Shown here piece by piece: positions 44,501-52,265 of a DNA stretch of 64,000 bases. The translations under genes and the position numbers were made by a program. Each line of letters opens with the position of its first letter. The stretch's first letter is position 1. The notes beneath the pieces were generated by a model, which made no database searches, was not told where the DNA came from, and saw only the letters and a list, made by a program, of their open reading frames with translations. Origin of the DNA: Cyanophora paradoxa (lineage: Eukaryota > Glaucocystophyceae > Cyanophorales > Cyanophoraceae); contig QPMI01000235.1 of the NCBI GenBank assembly GCA_004431415.1, positions 1 through 64,000 of the forward strand, written 5' to 3'.

Positions 44501-46981
44501 CTGTTCGTCTATTTGACCCCAAACGTGCCTGTGTGTCGATGGTGTAAATGTCAGAGGGACGTTATCAATTTCTCCCCAATCGTGCCTATGGGCGCTGGGT
44601 GGAAACGTTAAAGGCACATTATCGAGATCGCCCCAATCGTGATGATGTAATGCTGGTGGAAACGTGAGAGGCACGTTATCGAGATCTAACCAACTGTGCC
44701 TATGGGCGCTGGGTGGAAATACGAGAGGGGTGTTATCGATATCTAACCAATTGTGCCTGTGAGCATCAGGTGGAAACGTTAGAGGGACGTTATCGAGATC
44801 TACCCAATCGTGCCTATGGGCGCTGGGTGGAAATGTTAAAGGCACGTTATCGAGATCACCCCAATCGTGCCGATGGTCTCCCGGAGGGAAATTTTCGGGT
44901 GGATTTGGGATATTTTCCCATCTAAAATAATCTTCTGTTACGACTCTTGAAATATCTTCATTGTGTATATTTTTGGCGCTTGCTCTTTGATTGATTTCTA
45001 ATAAACCTTCACCAACTCCACCATTATAGTTCGTTTTAATCCATGCGACCTCGCATTGTTTATAGTCATCTCGGTTCCCCAAAAGTGCATCTGGTAACAA
45101 TCTCTCTCTGCTGAATATTAATTTGGGTCTTGACGAATCTAAATCACTCACATCAGTAACATTAATTTGGATTGCTGCGTTTTTATCATCATAGTTTGCC
45201 GGATCAGAAGGTAAAGATATTAAACCTCCTGTCATTGGAACGTCATTGGCGTAGTAATTGGTTAAGTATATTCCTGGTTTAGTGTCTTTAATTTCTATGC
45301 CACCACCAAGTGGTAATATAACATTTCTTGTAGGAGGTCTAATATAAAGTTCACCCTCCATAGTGGTGCCTGCATCTATTCCCTGACGATTCACATAATA
45401 ATCGTTTAATTGTAATCTTTCTGGTGTGTCTATATTCTGGTAAAGACTCACACCATTGTTAATATCTCCTAATAATACATTTCCTGTTGATGCAAAAGTA
45501 GGCTGTAAATCGATTTCGTCCCAATTATGCCTATGGTCTTCCGGCGGAAACTCTTCTGGTATCCCATCAATATCGCCCCAATCGTGCCTGTGATCTTCAG
45601 GTGGATATTTCTCAGGTTTACCTAAGATCTCATCCCAGTCATGGTTGTGATCCTCTGGTGGATATCTTGCTGGTTTATTGTTAATCTGCTCCCAATCTGG
45701 AAAGAACTCCCAAATCTCTGGGCGAAAACCATCTGGAAGTAGTTCCTCATGAGGTTCAAAAGGTTGCTCATAATCAACAACTGGTGGTTCGAGACCATCT
45801 GCTAAGTATTCCTCATGAGGTTCATAATTCTGTTCATACTCATACTCCTGTGGATCTAAACCATCAGGTAAATACTCTTCCTCATTGGGGTCGTATTGAT
45901 CATATTCATACTCTTGCGGGTCGAAACCATCAGGTAGATATTCTTCCTCATCTGGGACAAATTGGTATTCTTCAAGCTCTAATATATCGATTTCAGGAGG
46001 TAAATACTGTTCATCTATCTGCTTTTTCGGTTCGAATATAGGTTTATTGCGAACTTGCTCCCAACTAACAATATGTTGACCGAAAGGAACTGTCTCGTCA
46101 GCAACTCGCTCTCGACCTGGTCCATCCGGGGTTGGAGGCTTCGGTAGCCCTGGAAGAGGTGGTATAGGTGGTATAGGGACAATAGGTCCGAAGTAGTAGT
46201 TGAAAATGTTTATTATCTCCGGTTCAGTGATGACCTTTTTTCCATCTTGGTAAATCGACGTGCCGTGAATATTTCGCCACTGCCTGGTGCGGAGCCCAAG
46301 ATCGTAGCTGTCATGCAACGCCGGGAGCAGGTGCCTATCAGCCTCAATCAGGATTGAGCCAAAGGTGCATCCAGGAATATCTAACCTGGTGGCTGGCTCG
46401 GTATCGATTTGATTTACATCAAAACCGTATAAAATATTTGCTTCTCGTGCAGCTGTAAAAAGTAAATCCCAGGGAAACGGCTGGATTTGTGATGCTAGCA
46501 CTGATATTCCTGCAGGCGCAGCGTCGCTGCTTGTCTGCGACTCTTCGCCAAGGAGAATTCGCCCTGTAATGTGAGCCGCAGTTTTGTTTGTGACAGCATT
46601 GGATTCATCAATTAGACGTAGAGCTGATATGTGAATCCCTCGATCGTTTTGAAGTCTAAATATTAATCTACCAGAATCATACTTCGAAACTGTGCCTGAG
46701 GAGGCAATGCGCAGGTGCCGCGGCAACGCCCTGGATCCGATTATTTCAGCAACATAATTCTCAGCTGGACCCAGACAAAATCTCTGTGCAATATCCGGGG
46801 CGCCAACATGTGAGTTGCGCAGAATTAATGCAGCTGGTCGATTAAACTCGGTCCTGTGGATGTCACGATCAGCATTGTAGTCAGCCAAGATGCTTCCGAA
46901 AACGCGAATATTTATATGTCGATCATCCACGAGATCTGGAGCTTTACGAAGTGGCACTGGCTTCTTCAAGATGTAGGACAT
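41507..46981 (-). CDS. tail-fibre-like protein with C-terminal S74 chaperone domain
   Basis: 1824 residues, start MSYILKKPVPLRKAPD. In order: an N-terminal region (1-280); a Pro-rich stretch; acidic repeats of the type EEYLPDG...PQEYEYEQ (about 350-420); three HxHDW repeats (HNHDWDEILGKP, HRHDWGDIDGIP); and a GVSLYQNIDTPERLQLND module. Then come seven or eight 21-residue repeats of the form HRHDWGDLDNVPLTFPPSA and a second GVTLYQSINTPDRLYLND module. Three tandem copies of a ~150-residue Trp/Tyr-rich domain follow (about 1040-1660), and finally a peptidase S74 domain: SDRRYK with Ser1726 and Lys1731, then NLGLIAQDVEKVIPEVVG and a terminal coiled coil. S74 domains trimerise phage fibres and cleave themselves off. 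HxH repeats bind metal in phage T4-type fibres. Likely a trimeric receptor-binding fibre on the virion. Confidence 0.9.
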   Translation of the reverse strand: MSYILKKPVPLRKAPDLVDDRHINIRVFGSILADYNADRDIHRTEFNRPAALILRNSHVGAPDIAQRFCLGPAENYVAEIIGSRALPRHLRIASSGTVSKYDSGRLIFRLQNDRGIHISALRLIDESNAVTNKTAAHITGRILLGEESQTSSDAAPAGISVLASQIQPFPWDLLFTAAREANILYGFDVNQIDTEPATRLDIPGCTFGSILIEADRHLLPALHDSYDLGLRTRQWRNIHGTSIYQDGKKVITEPEIINIFNYYFGPIVPIPPIPPLPGLPKPPTPDGPGRERVADETVPFGQHIVSWEQVRNKPIFEPKKQIDEQYLPPEIDILELEEYQFVPDEEEYLPDGFDPQEYEYDQYDPNEEEYLPDGLDPQEYEYEQNYEPHEEYLADGLEPPVVDYEQPFEPHEELLPDGFRPEIWEFFPDWEQINNKPARYPPEDHNHDWDEILGKPEKYPPEDHRHDWGDIDGIPEEFPPEDHRHNWDEIDLQPTFASTGNVLLGDINNGVSLYQNIDTPERLQLNDYYVNRQGIDAGTTMEGELYIRPPTRNVILPLGGGIEIKDTKPGIYLTNYYANDVPMTGGLISLPSDPANYDDKNAAIQINVTDVSDLDSSRPKLIFSRERLLPDALLGNRDDYKQCEVAWIKTNYNGGVGEGLLEINQRASAKNIHNEDISRVVTEDYFRWENIPNPPENFPPGDHRHDWGDLDNVPLTFPPSAHRHDWVDLDNVPLTFPPDAHRHNWLDIDNTPLVFPPSAHRHSWLDLDNVPLTFPPALHHHDWGDLDNVPLTFPPSAHRHDWGEIDNVPLTFTPSTHRHVWGQIDEQPVFAQLNAIGNVFNGVTLYQSINTPDRLYLNDHYVSLNGSFTGQEGTPMVGTLAVRLPRDPIVNGVYSGDFNVGVNDTFPSIYVTNYHPGETGQVADFSAAIQINVTDQSAYDGARPKIVFTREKVVNYLPVAGQPTDDHGKCEMAWIKTTSGGALEVNQRMAAKNLHNTTLSGVVTDDYLTYKGYLTTADLSSYATDAELAAALANYLPLTGGTVTGTVNATTLQIGGTTIPKGYDFDQLDVISTDRSSGNWNTGWIARTGQSGIYTTPENDADCSACFMRWNVPTGMKSFYIQHMPWGNCRYYDIYGQTPNGYQHFLKRVNAYQGIQAVYQDGTHNTVLFVSINCEFYTKIYIQGRKGRIYLTGVFGWSRQRATDNELGMISWDNIYSRPALITAADLPQTATWATNTWLKSTDAVERVWFGNGDCTYIRGRPNGDGVSIEFRNSADGAILKSYDNGNLWVNNTLTASTINATTNLQINGNAVPKLHSNDGYVAGSSPYNYSGGWNFGYGSSWDPYYNYGGYAFNNEVDDQTSSAWIEYNIPDGLHTGTAFLTHLPWGNTRIFEIWGINRQGNAIFITTVNNYHPYSGSANDNHSGVNNVPIFLGNRFVRIRIQARIGRVHIMGISFMKIWVGHSYGGHTGYIHWNNVYSKPNIPTSYLSLTDVTNSIGNITGFDTWSGHGSYSLQYVGSWTGGWVPSYTNPIDGFYSNIYDDQTSSDYAQIEVPANMKTCHVQYLCWTNCRYFDIGGYRNGRWHHIMRVNCYQAVSNNNDSDWHDGLTWTSFHCDTFSHVRFVARKGRCHIGYIGWTKEKGRTAPANGFISWDNVFSKDARTTWATGTWITSDEGNGRVYFGSSSTTYIKGYGYDIINFRGGNDITMQAFYSDGDVYFWGWLTQGSDRRYKTDIKNITGALSAIEKLQGVSYKKIGDEKQKVNLGLIAQDVEKVIPEVVGKNHENYLTLAYTGLIPVLIEAVKELSKKCKGLQDQIDQIKNVAV

Positions 46982-47004
46982 TTTTATATAAGCCCCTTTT
47001 AAAA
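46982..47004. promoter_or_regulatory. 23-bp bidirectional start region with palindrome TTATATAA
   Basis: The fibre and patatin start codons are only 23 bp apart. TTATATAA (46984-46991) is self-complementary and so reads identically towards both genes. The same octamer lies at 50814-50821 just before the major capsid gene. Confidence 0.55.
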
Positions 47005-48489
47005 ATGAAGGTCATTCTCTCACTATCAGGTGGAGGTGCTCGTGGAATAGTCATAGCCCGAATTCTACAGCGGATTGAGGCGATTACTGGGAAAGCAATA
47101 CCACAGCTGTTTGATTTCTTTGCAGGCACCTCAACAGGGGCAATAATAGCGGCCGGATTGGCGATCCCATCAACTCCAGGCTCTGTTCTTGCTTACCGAT
47201 ATTCTGCAGGTGATATCTTGAGTCTATATCAAACGAACCTGCCAACAATATTTGCAAATCCAAGATCACTGACAAGCTTGCTCTCAGGAAGCCGCTATGA
47301 TGCAAATCCTCTGGAGTCGGTGCTTACAGACGTTGCCCTGGACTACACAATTGCAGAATCGACAAAAGACGTATTAATTACAGCGTTTGATACAGTTTGG
47401 ATGCAGCCAGTAGTTTTTACAAAGGATGGGCCATATTCAAGCACGCTGATTCGTGATGCAGTTAGAGCATCTTCTGCAGCGCCGACATTCTTTCCACCGA
47501 AGGTTCTAGGGGACAAAAACCTTGTTGACGGGGCAATTGCCTGTTTGAATAATCCCTCAGTTGCAGCGCTAAGCCACGCCAGTAAAATTTACGATGCAGA
47601 AGATCCAATTGTTCTTGTGAGCATTAGCTGTGGTGAGGTCCAAGCCAGTGAGCAATTGACTGCAGGCTTTTCGAATTCGGAGACGTCAGGCTGGGGCGCT
47701 CTGGGCTGGATCCTATCCCTCTCAGGCAGCCCAATCATTTCTATGCTAATGTCAGGTAGCGAGCTGGAATCGCACTTTCAAATGCAGGAACTGCTTCCAG
47801 TTGATGCGGATAGGAATCTAACAAGATACTGGCGTTTAAGTGTTCCGCTGCCAGCTGCAGTCATGAGCAAGCTTGATGATGCCTCTCCATCGAATATTTC
47901 TTATTTGATTTCCACAACTGATTTATGGCTGAAACAAATCGAAATAAATGCTAAAATAAATGCACTCTGCAGTTTTCTATTGGCGAACTACGACCTACTG
48001 AACGATGAGAGACTTATCATATCGTCTACTTTAACAGTTGAGCCTCCATTTGATGTCAACTGGTTTATAATTCCAGATGCGAATATCACAAGCAACGACT
48101 TCGAGGAATTGCACCCACCTTCTCACGTGCGACCCAACTCAACAGGGTTTCAGGGTGGCACTTTACCTAATCCCTGGATCAAAGTCGAGTTTCCCAAGCC
48201 TTTTGAGCTACATCAAATCATTATGTATGGGCCAGCCTTTGCTGCCGGAGTCCTATTTAATTTCAGCATTCTGACCAACTTAGGATATGTCCAAGATGGG
48301 AGGCTTTTTGAAAATACGGTCCTAGCAAATGTGCTTGCTGCAAACCCATCTATGACAGGCTTTGATCTAATGCATAGTGACTCGCATTTGATCACCCCAC
48401 AGGTTTATAACTATGTGCAAATTATAACAAACGAATTTATAAATGTGAATGCGTTCCGGGTTGATTTCCGAGGTCGTTACATTAATTAG
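47005..48489 (+). CDS. patatin-like phospholipase with a C-terminal beta domain
   Basis: 494 residues from ATG 47005; a start further upstream would overlap the divergent fibre gene. Oxyanion-hole motif GGGARG (9-14), nucleophile motif GTSTG (Ser43), and catalytic Asp175 in VDGA: the complete Ser-Asp dyad of the patatin family. These enzymes release fatty acids from membrane lipids. After the ~330-residue lipase part there is a ~150-residue extension with WIKVEFPKPFELHQIIMYGP and YNYVQIITN segments, resembling a discoidin/F5-8-type beta sandwich by pattern only. A virion lipase could help membrane penetration on entry or lysis. No signal peptide or membrane segment seen. Confidence 0.88.
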   Translation: MKVILSLSGGGARGIVIARILQRIEAITGKAIPQLFDFFAGTSTGAIIAAGLAIPSTPGSVLAYRYSAGDILSLYQTNLPTIFANPRSLTSLLSGSRYDANPLESVLTDVALDYTIAESTKDVLITAFDTVWMQPVVFTKDGPYSSTLIRDAVRASSAAPTFFPPKVLGDKNLVDGAIACLNNPSVAALSHASKIYDAEDPIVLVSISCGEVQASEQLTAGFSNSETSGWGALGWILSLSGSPIISMLMSGSELESHFQMQELLPVDADRNLTRYWRLSVPLPAAVMSKLDDASPSNISYLISTTDLWLKQIEINAKINALCSFLLANYDLLNDERLIISSTLTVEPPFDVNWFIIPDANITSNDFEELHPPSHVRPNSTGFQGGTLPNPWIKVEFPKPFELHQIIMYGPAFAAGVLFNFSILTNLGYVQDGRLFENTVLANVLAANPSMTGFDLMHSDSHLITPQVYNYVQIITNEFINVNAFRVDFRGRYIN

Positions 48490-48814
48490 GCGGCGGCATG
48501 AATGCCCAGGAAATCAGAGAGAGTCCAAGACGTGTTGGAATAGTTCTGCCAGATTTATCTTTCTCCCAGAATGGTGCTCCATTACGCCCTCCCAGTCGCC
48601 TCTTAATGTAATTCTCTCTTCGCTGATACCAAGTTGTGTTTTTGGTTGCGAGCTCCTTTTTGATTCCATCAGGACCAAATCGGCGGTAAGCTTGCAGAAA
48701 ACCTATGTTTGTTTGTGTGCTTGGTTTATCTCCAATCGCAACAAGTGATACTTTTTTGTCCCGCATCAATGGCAAGTACTTTTCAATCTGAGCTATGGGC
48801 ATCAACTGCGACAT
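48482..48814 (-). CDS. small conserved-looking protein, unknown function
   Basis: 110 residues, start MSQLMPIAQIEKYLPLM. Its 3' end overlaps that of the patatin gene by 8 bp (convergent). The C-terminal half (WYQRRENYIKRRL, GAPFW, then PTRLGLSLISWAF) reminds me of small proteins in algal giant viruses ending in a PTRxHLxLIAWAY-type motif. This is from memory and unverified. No catalytic residues evident. Confidence 0.6.
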   Translation of the reverse strand: MSQLMPIAQIEKYLPLMRDKKVSLVAIGDKPSTQTNIGFLQAYRRFGPDGIKKELATKNTTWYQRRENYIKRRLGGRNGAPFWEKDKSGRTIPTRLGLSLISWAFMPPPN

Positions 48815-48842
48815 TTTTTGATATATTGTGCCGCTTTTAAAA

Positions 48843-49799
48843 TCAGTGCGGAGCCAAGAAGGCTCCTTGCCTTCGGCTTTCCCTAGTTATGAACTGCAGT
48901 TCACCAGACCAAGGCAGGCCGTTCAGTGATACATCATCACCATCTCTGTCTACAATGCGCAGTCGCAAGGAAGTCAACACAAGACGCTCTTCGATGGGGA
49001 TCCATTCGCCTTCGTTTTCCTGATTAATATACACGAACTTGCCAACATCCTGGCTCATCTGGATTCGAGCAAGCCCGTAGTTGCACATTGTTTTGGCCCC
49101 ACGGCGAAGCTTTGAAGCAAATGGCCGTAGCTCTTCGCAGACAAGGAAGAGGTACTGGTCGCTGTTCATGTCGATTATCTTTGGAAATTCGACAGCATAA
49201 CCAAGTGGCTCACTCCGCATTCTTTCGGTGAAATCGATGCCGTACTCAGGGTGTGCAGGTGTAACTGGAATGCCAGCAACCTCCAGATACCGCTCAGCTG
49301 CAGTTACTGGCCTTTGCCCCCCTTCAAGCACGATAGGAGACAGCAGGAGGGGCTCATTTCGGTTCAGCCCGAGCAGATTTGATAGAGCTTTAAACTGGCA
49401 GGTCAGTGTGCAGGAACGGTTGCAATAGGCAGACATCTTCAGCGTCTCTGGGTCCCGAAACAATTTGAAATAAGCAATCGAGATCCCTTCTAGCCTAATA
49501 TTAAACGATAGGCCAAAGTTGTAAAGATCTGTCTCTCCATAATTTGCAGTTGTAATTATGCCTGGCTCAAAAACCGCCAGATTGTCTGTTCCAATGTAGG
49601 GAAAGGTGATCGAAAGATACTCATCTTTAATGCTGGTGTAAAGGCTGTTTGCAAACTCGCACTGGGTAAGTCGTACAGCAACAGGATTGATTATAGGTTC
49701 ATTTATTTCGAGCACATAGTTTGCCTCTGAATCAATTGGCCTTCTGTCTCTGCTGTCAAAGCTGAGCCTGGCGCAGCGTCGATGCTTGTCTTCGACCAT
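48843..49799 (-). CDS. putative minor capsid (penton-type) protein 1
   Basis: 318 residues, start MVEDKHRRCARLSFDSRDRR. An N-terminal SFDSRDRR then NYVLEINEPIINPVAVRLTQ, followed by beta-rich sequence (LVLTSLRLRIVDRDGDDV). This is the pattern of single-jelly-roll penton proteins in Polintons and related viruses, which start with a Ser-x-Asp-Arg/Lys motif and a beta strand. It sits head to head with the second such gene, 28 bp apart, beside the major capsid gene. The family is assigned from layout and context, not from an alignment. Confidence 0.6.
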   Translation of the reverse strand: MVEDKHRRCARLSFDSRDRRPIDSEANYVLEINEPIINPVAVRLTQCEFANSLYTSIKDEYLSITFPYIGTDNLAVFEPGIITTANYGETDLYNFGLSFNIRLEGISIAYFKLFRDPETLKMSAYCNRSCTLTCQFKALSNLLGLNRNEPLLLSPIVLEGGQRPVTAAERYLEVAGIPVTPAHPEYGIDFTERMRSEPLGYAVEFPKIIDMNSDQYLFLVCEELRPFASKLRRGAKTMCNYGLARIQMSQDVGKFVYINQENEGEWIPIEERLVLTSLRLRIVDRDGDDVSLNGLPWSGELQFITRESRRQGAFLAPH

Positions 49800-49827
49800 T
49801 TTTATTCTCTAACCGATATTAAAAAAG

Positions 49828-50784
49828 ATGCCTACGGATTACGTCTGCATTGCAAGCCACCTAGCAGATGAGCTTTTATCAACCTCAAAATTCAAGGTTA
49901 GACTGCCTAAAATTTATCAGGATGTAAAAGCTGTGCGCTTGGTATCAGCTGAGATCCCCAACACAATGAGCACAATTGATATACTCGATCCAGCAGAGGA
50001 TTTGGTCTTTGACACCTATATATATTGGTGCAAATATGATCCTGCAAATGAGGGACCAGACCCACCTCAGCCAGGCTTTGGTGCGTGGAATAACATTGCG
50101 ATTCCACCTGGAAATTACGACGTCACCTCGCTTGTGACAAAGATAAACGAAAGGTTGACGGGGACTGGTATCACGTGCACGTATAATTCAGCGGTTAAAT
50201 TAATAGGGTTCACAGCTAGCTTCGAGTTCTTTATTGCTCTGATGTTGCCACCTAACCAGGGTGGGCGGGAAGTCAGAAACTACCAGGCTGTTGCAAGGGC
50301 TCAAAGAACTGCAAAGCTTCTAGGGCTGAGATCAATTCTACCCATCCGGTCTAAGGATTTATCTGTCGATGTTCAATATATAGAGGGCGCTTATGAACCT
50401 GATGTCACTCCCGATGATCATGTGCTCCTACGCATTCCTGAAATTGGTGACCTTGTCAGTATGCCCAATACTTCAATACCTGGCTTCTTTGCCAAAATTA
50501 GCATTCCAAATAGCCTTCGTCCTGGCGAGATAGCATACTATGATTCAACTGAAGCAACTCCTTTGTATAAGTATGTTTATTCAAAGCTGGACCTCTACTC
50601 TGTGACTATTGAGATATACGATTTTATGCAGCGAATCGCTGATTTAAATGGAGCTCCTGTGTCATTTATTCTCGAAATTCGTTATGGTCCTGACGAACCC
50701 AATGGTGATGTTGTCTACGAACTTGCAAAACTTCAGCTCCAGAAAAGGTCAAAGACATATCCTTGGATCAATTCGTCAAACTGA
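49828..50784 (+). CDS. putative minor capsid protein 2
   Basis: 318 residues, the same length as the divergent neighbour. VRLPKIYQDVKAVRLVSAEI is followed by IPPGNYDVTSLVTKINERL, a segment typical of minor capsid and base proteins of large and mid-size eukaryotic DNA viruses. KLLGLRS and a beta-rich C-terminus follow. It lies 41 bp upstream of the major capsid gene on the same strand. The two 318-residue proteins may form a heteromeric vertex, or one may be a spike base. Confidence 0.65.
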   Translation: MPTDYVCIASHLADELLSTSKFKVRLPKIYQDVKAVRLVSAEIPNTMSTIDILDPAEDLVFDTYIYWCKYDPANEGPDPPQPGFGAWNNIAIPPGNYDVTSLVTKINERLTGTGITCTYNSAVKLIGFTASFEFFIALMLPPNQGGREVRNYQAVARAQRTAKLLGLRSILPIRSKDLSVDVQYIEGAYEPDVTPDDHVLLRIPEIGDLVSMPNTSIPGFFAKISIPNSLRPGEIAYYDSTEATPLYKYVYSKLDLYSVTIEIYDFMQRIADLNGAPVSFILEIRYGPDEPNGDVVYELAKLQLQKRSKTYPWINSSN

Positions 50785-50825
50785 GTCGCCCAAATTATTT
50801 TCTTTCACTGCAATTATATAAATCG

Positions 50826-52214
50826 ATGGATGTTACTCAGAATTTGCAGCGACTTGGCCTCAAAGAGCTCCTCACGACACCTCAGGAAGCAAAGGACTTC
50901 TTCATGAACAACGAGCTTATGTTGGGTCTAACGAGCCAAACCAAGCCTGTTCGTGTTGTTGTCAACCCAAGCAATGACTATGGAGACTGCTTCGGAAAGA
51001 GGGTTACTTATTTCCTGCCCCGCTACAATTTCCTTCAGGGGCTTGAACTCCAGTTTACCCTGCCCGAGCTGACCGCTTTTACTGGTGACACTGACCTGGT
51101 TCGCACTGGTTATCTGCGCTCTGTTGGTGCTCTTGTAAAGCGAATTGAAATCAAATATGCTTCTTACAGCTACATTGTCCCCGAGGACTGGCTTGTTCAC
51201 AGCGCTCTGATTTTCAATGATGATGCTCAGCTTAAAAAGAAGTACCGGTCTGGTGGCTGGCTCCATGGAACACCCCCGCAGGGTACCAATCGCACTGGAG
51301 GCATTTTCAGTGTAAAAATCCCCTGTCCATGGGAGGGTTCTGTGCTCCCAATTGGTGCTCTATCTGGCGAGGTGTCTGTCGAGGTTTGGTTCCGTGATCG
51401 TGCCCAGGGCTTCGTCGAGACCAGCTATGGTGGTAGGTTTGTAACAGAATATGCCATCGGCGGTGATGCCACTAAAGAAGATGGCCTTGGTAGTGTTGGA
51501 GCTGCCGCTGCATCCCCTGCAAACATCGGCCAGAATATAACTCCCAATGTTCTCAGTGTCACCCCTGCCAATCCCGAGCTTTCTAATCCAAAGATTATTG
51601 CTCATTGCATCAACGTTGATGAGGCCACTTTTGCCCAGGTTATTGAAAAAGTCAAATCGTCTGGAATTGCGATTCCCGCTACGGAGGTCGGCTGGGTTGA
51701 TGCTGATTCAATTACCTATGCAGGTGCTGGTGCGCCAACCAGAATTAATCTGTCTCAAATCAGTGGACTCTGCTACGGTCTATTTGTTAGCATTCGTAAG
51801 CAGACAAATATGAATCAAACTGATGGAAAACACAGTGTCCTCAAAACCGAGGCAAATACTCGTGACATAACTATTTCCTGCGAATTGAATGGCCAGCGGC
51901 TTTATTCTAACGAGCCTGTGCCACTCCTTCAAGGTGCTGAGCTCATTGCTGATGTGTTCAAGTGCTCTAATCTTGATGCTCCTTTGAATAGGTACGTGCT
52001 GACTGGTTTGCCATTTTGCATTAGTGGAGATAAATCGATCCGAAATGCTGCTCAAACTGGTTTCGTAGATCTGACAAACTCGAGCAGCTGCTTCCTGAAT
52101 ATCATGAACCCTGCTGCTTACGATGCAAACAACAAGATTTACGTCCAAATTCGCGCTCTCCTGCACACTGTCCTAATTGTTGATGCTGCGGGTCTTCGTA
52201 AGGTGAACCTCTAG
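50826..52214 (+). CDS. MCP: putative major capsid protein (double jelly roll)
   Basis: 462 residues from ATG 50826 (MDVTQNLQRLGLKEL); the open frame extends 63 bp upstream into the preceding gene's spacer but that part has no capsid character. TTATATAA lies 4 bp before the ATG. The protein is beta-rich with many Phe/Tyr/Pro turns (YFLPRYNFLQGLELQFTLPE, LVKRIEIKYASYSY, ISCELNGQRLYSNE), lacks motifs of any enzyme, and is followed directly by the packaging ATPase, the usual order. It is shorter than Mavirus and Polinton capsid proteins (around 600 residues) but within reach of a double jelly roll. Assignment by exclusion, context and fold pattern. Confidence 0.72.
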   Translation: MDVTQNLQRLGLKELLTTPQEAKDFFMNNELMLGLTSQTKPVRVVVNPSNDYGDCFGKRVTYFLPRYNFLQGLELQFTLPELTAFTGDTDLVRTGYLRSVGALVKRIEIKYASYSYIVPEDWLVHSALIFNDDAQLKKKYRSGGWLHGTPPQGTNRTGGIFSVKIPCPWEGSVLPIGALSGEVSVEVWFRDRAQGFVETSYGGRFVTEYAIGGDATKEDGLGSVGAAAASPANIGQNITPNVLSVTPANPELSNPKIIAHCINVDEATFAQVIEKVKSSGIAIPATEVGWVDADSITYAGAGAPTRINLSQISGLCYGLFVSIRKQTNMNQTDGKHSVLKTEANTRDITISCELNGQRLYSNEPVPLLQGAELIADVFKCSNLDAPLNRYVLTGLPFCISGDKSIRNAAQTGFVDLTNSSSCFLNIMNPAAYDANNKIYVQIRALLHTVLIVDAAGLRKVNL

Positions 52215-52265
52215 TCGAAGTGTCGCGGTTGTGTTCGCCTGCGAATATCAGTACTTAATTTTTTG

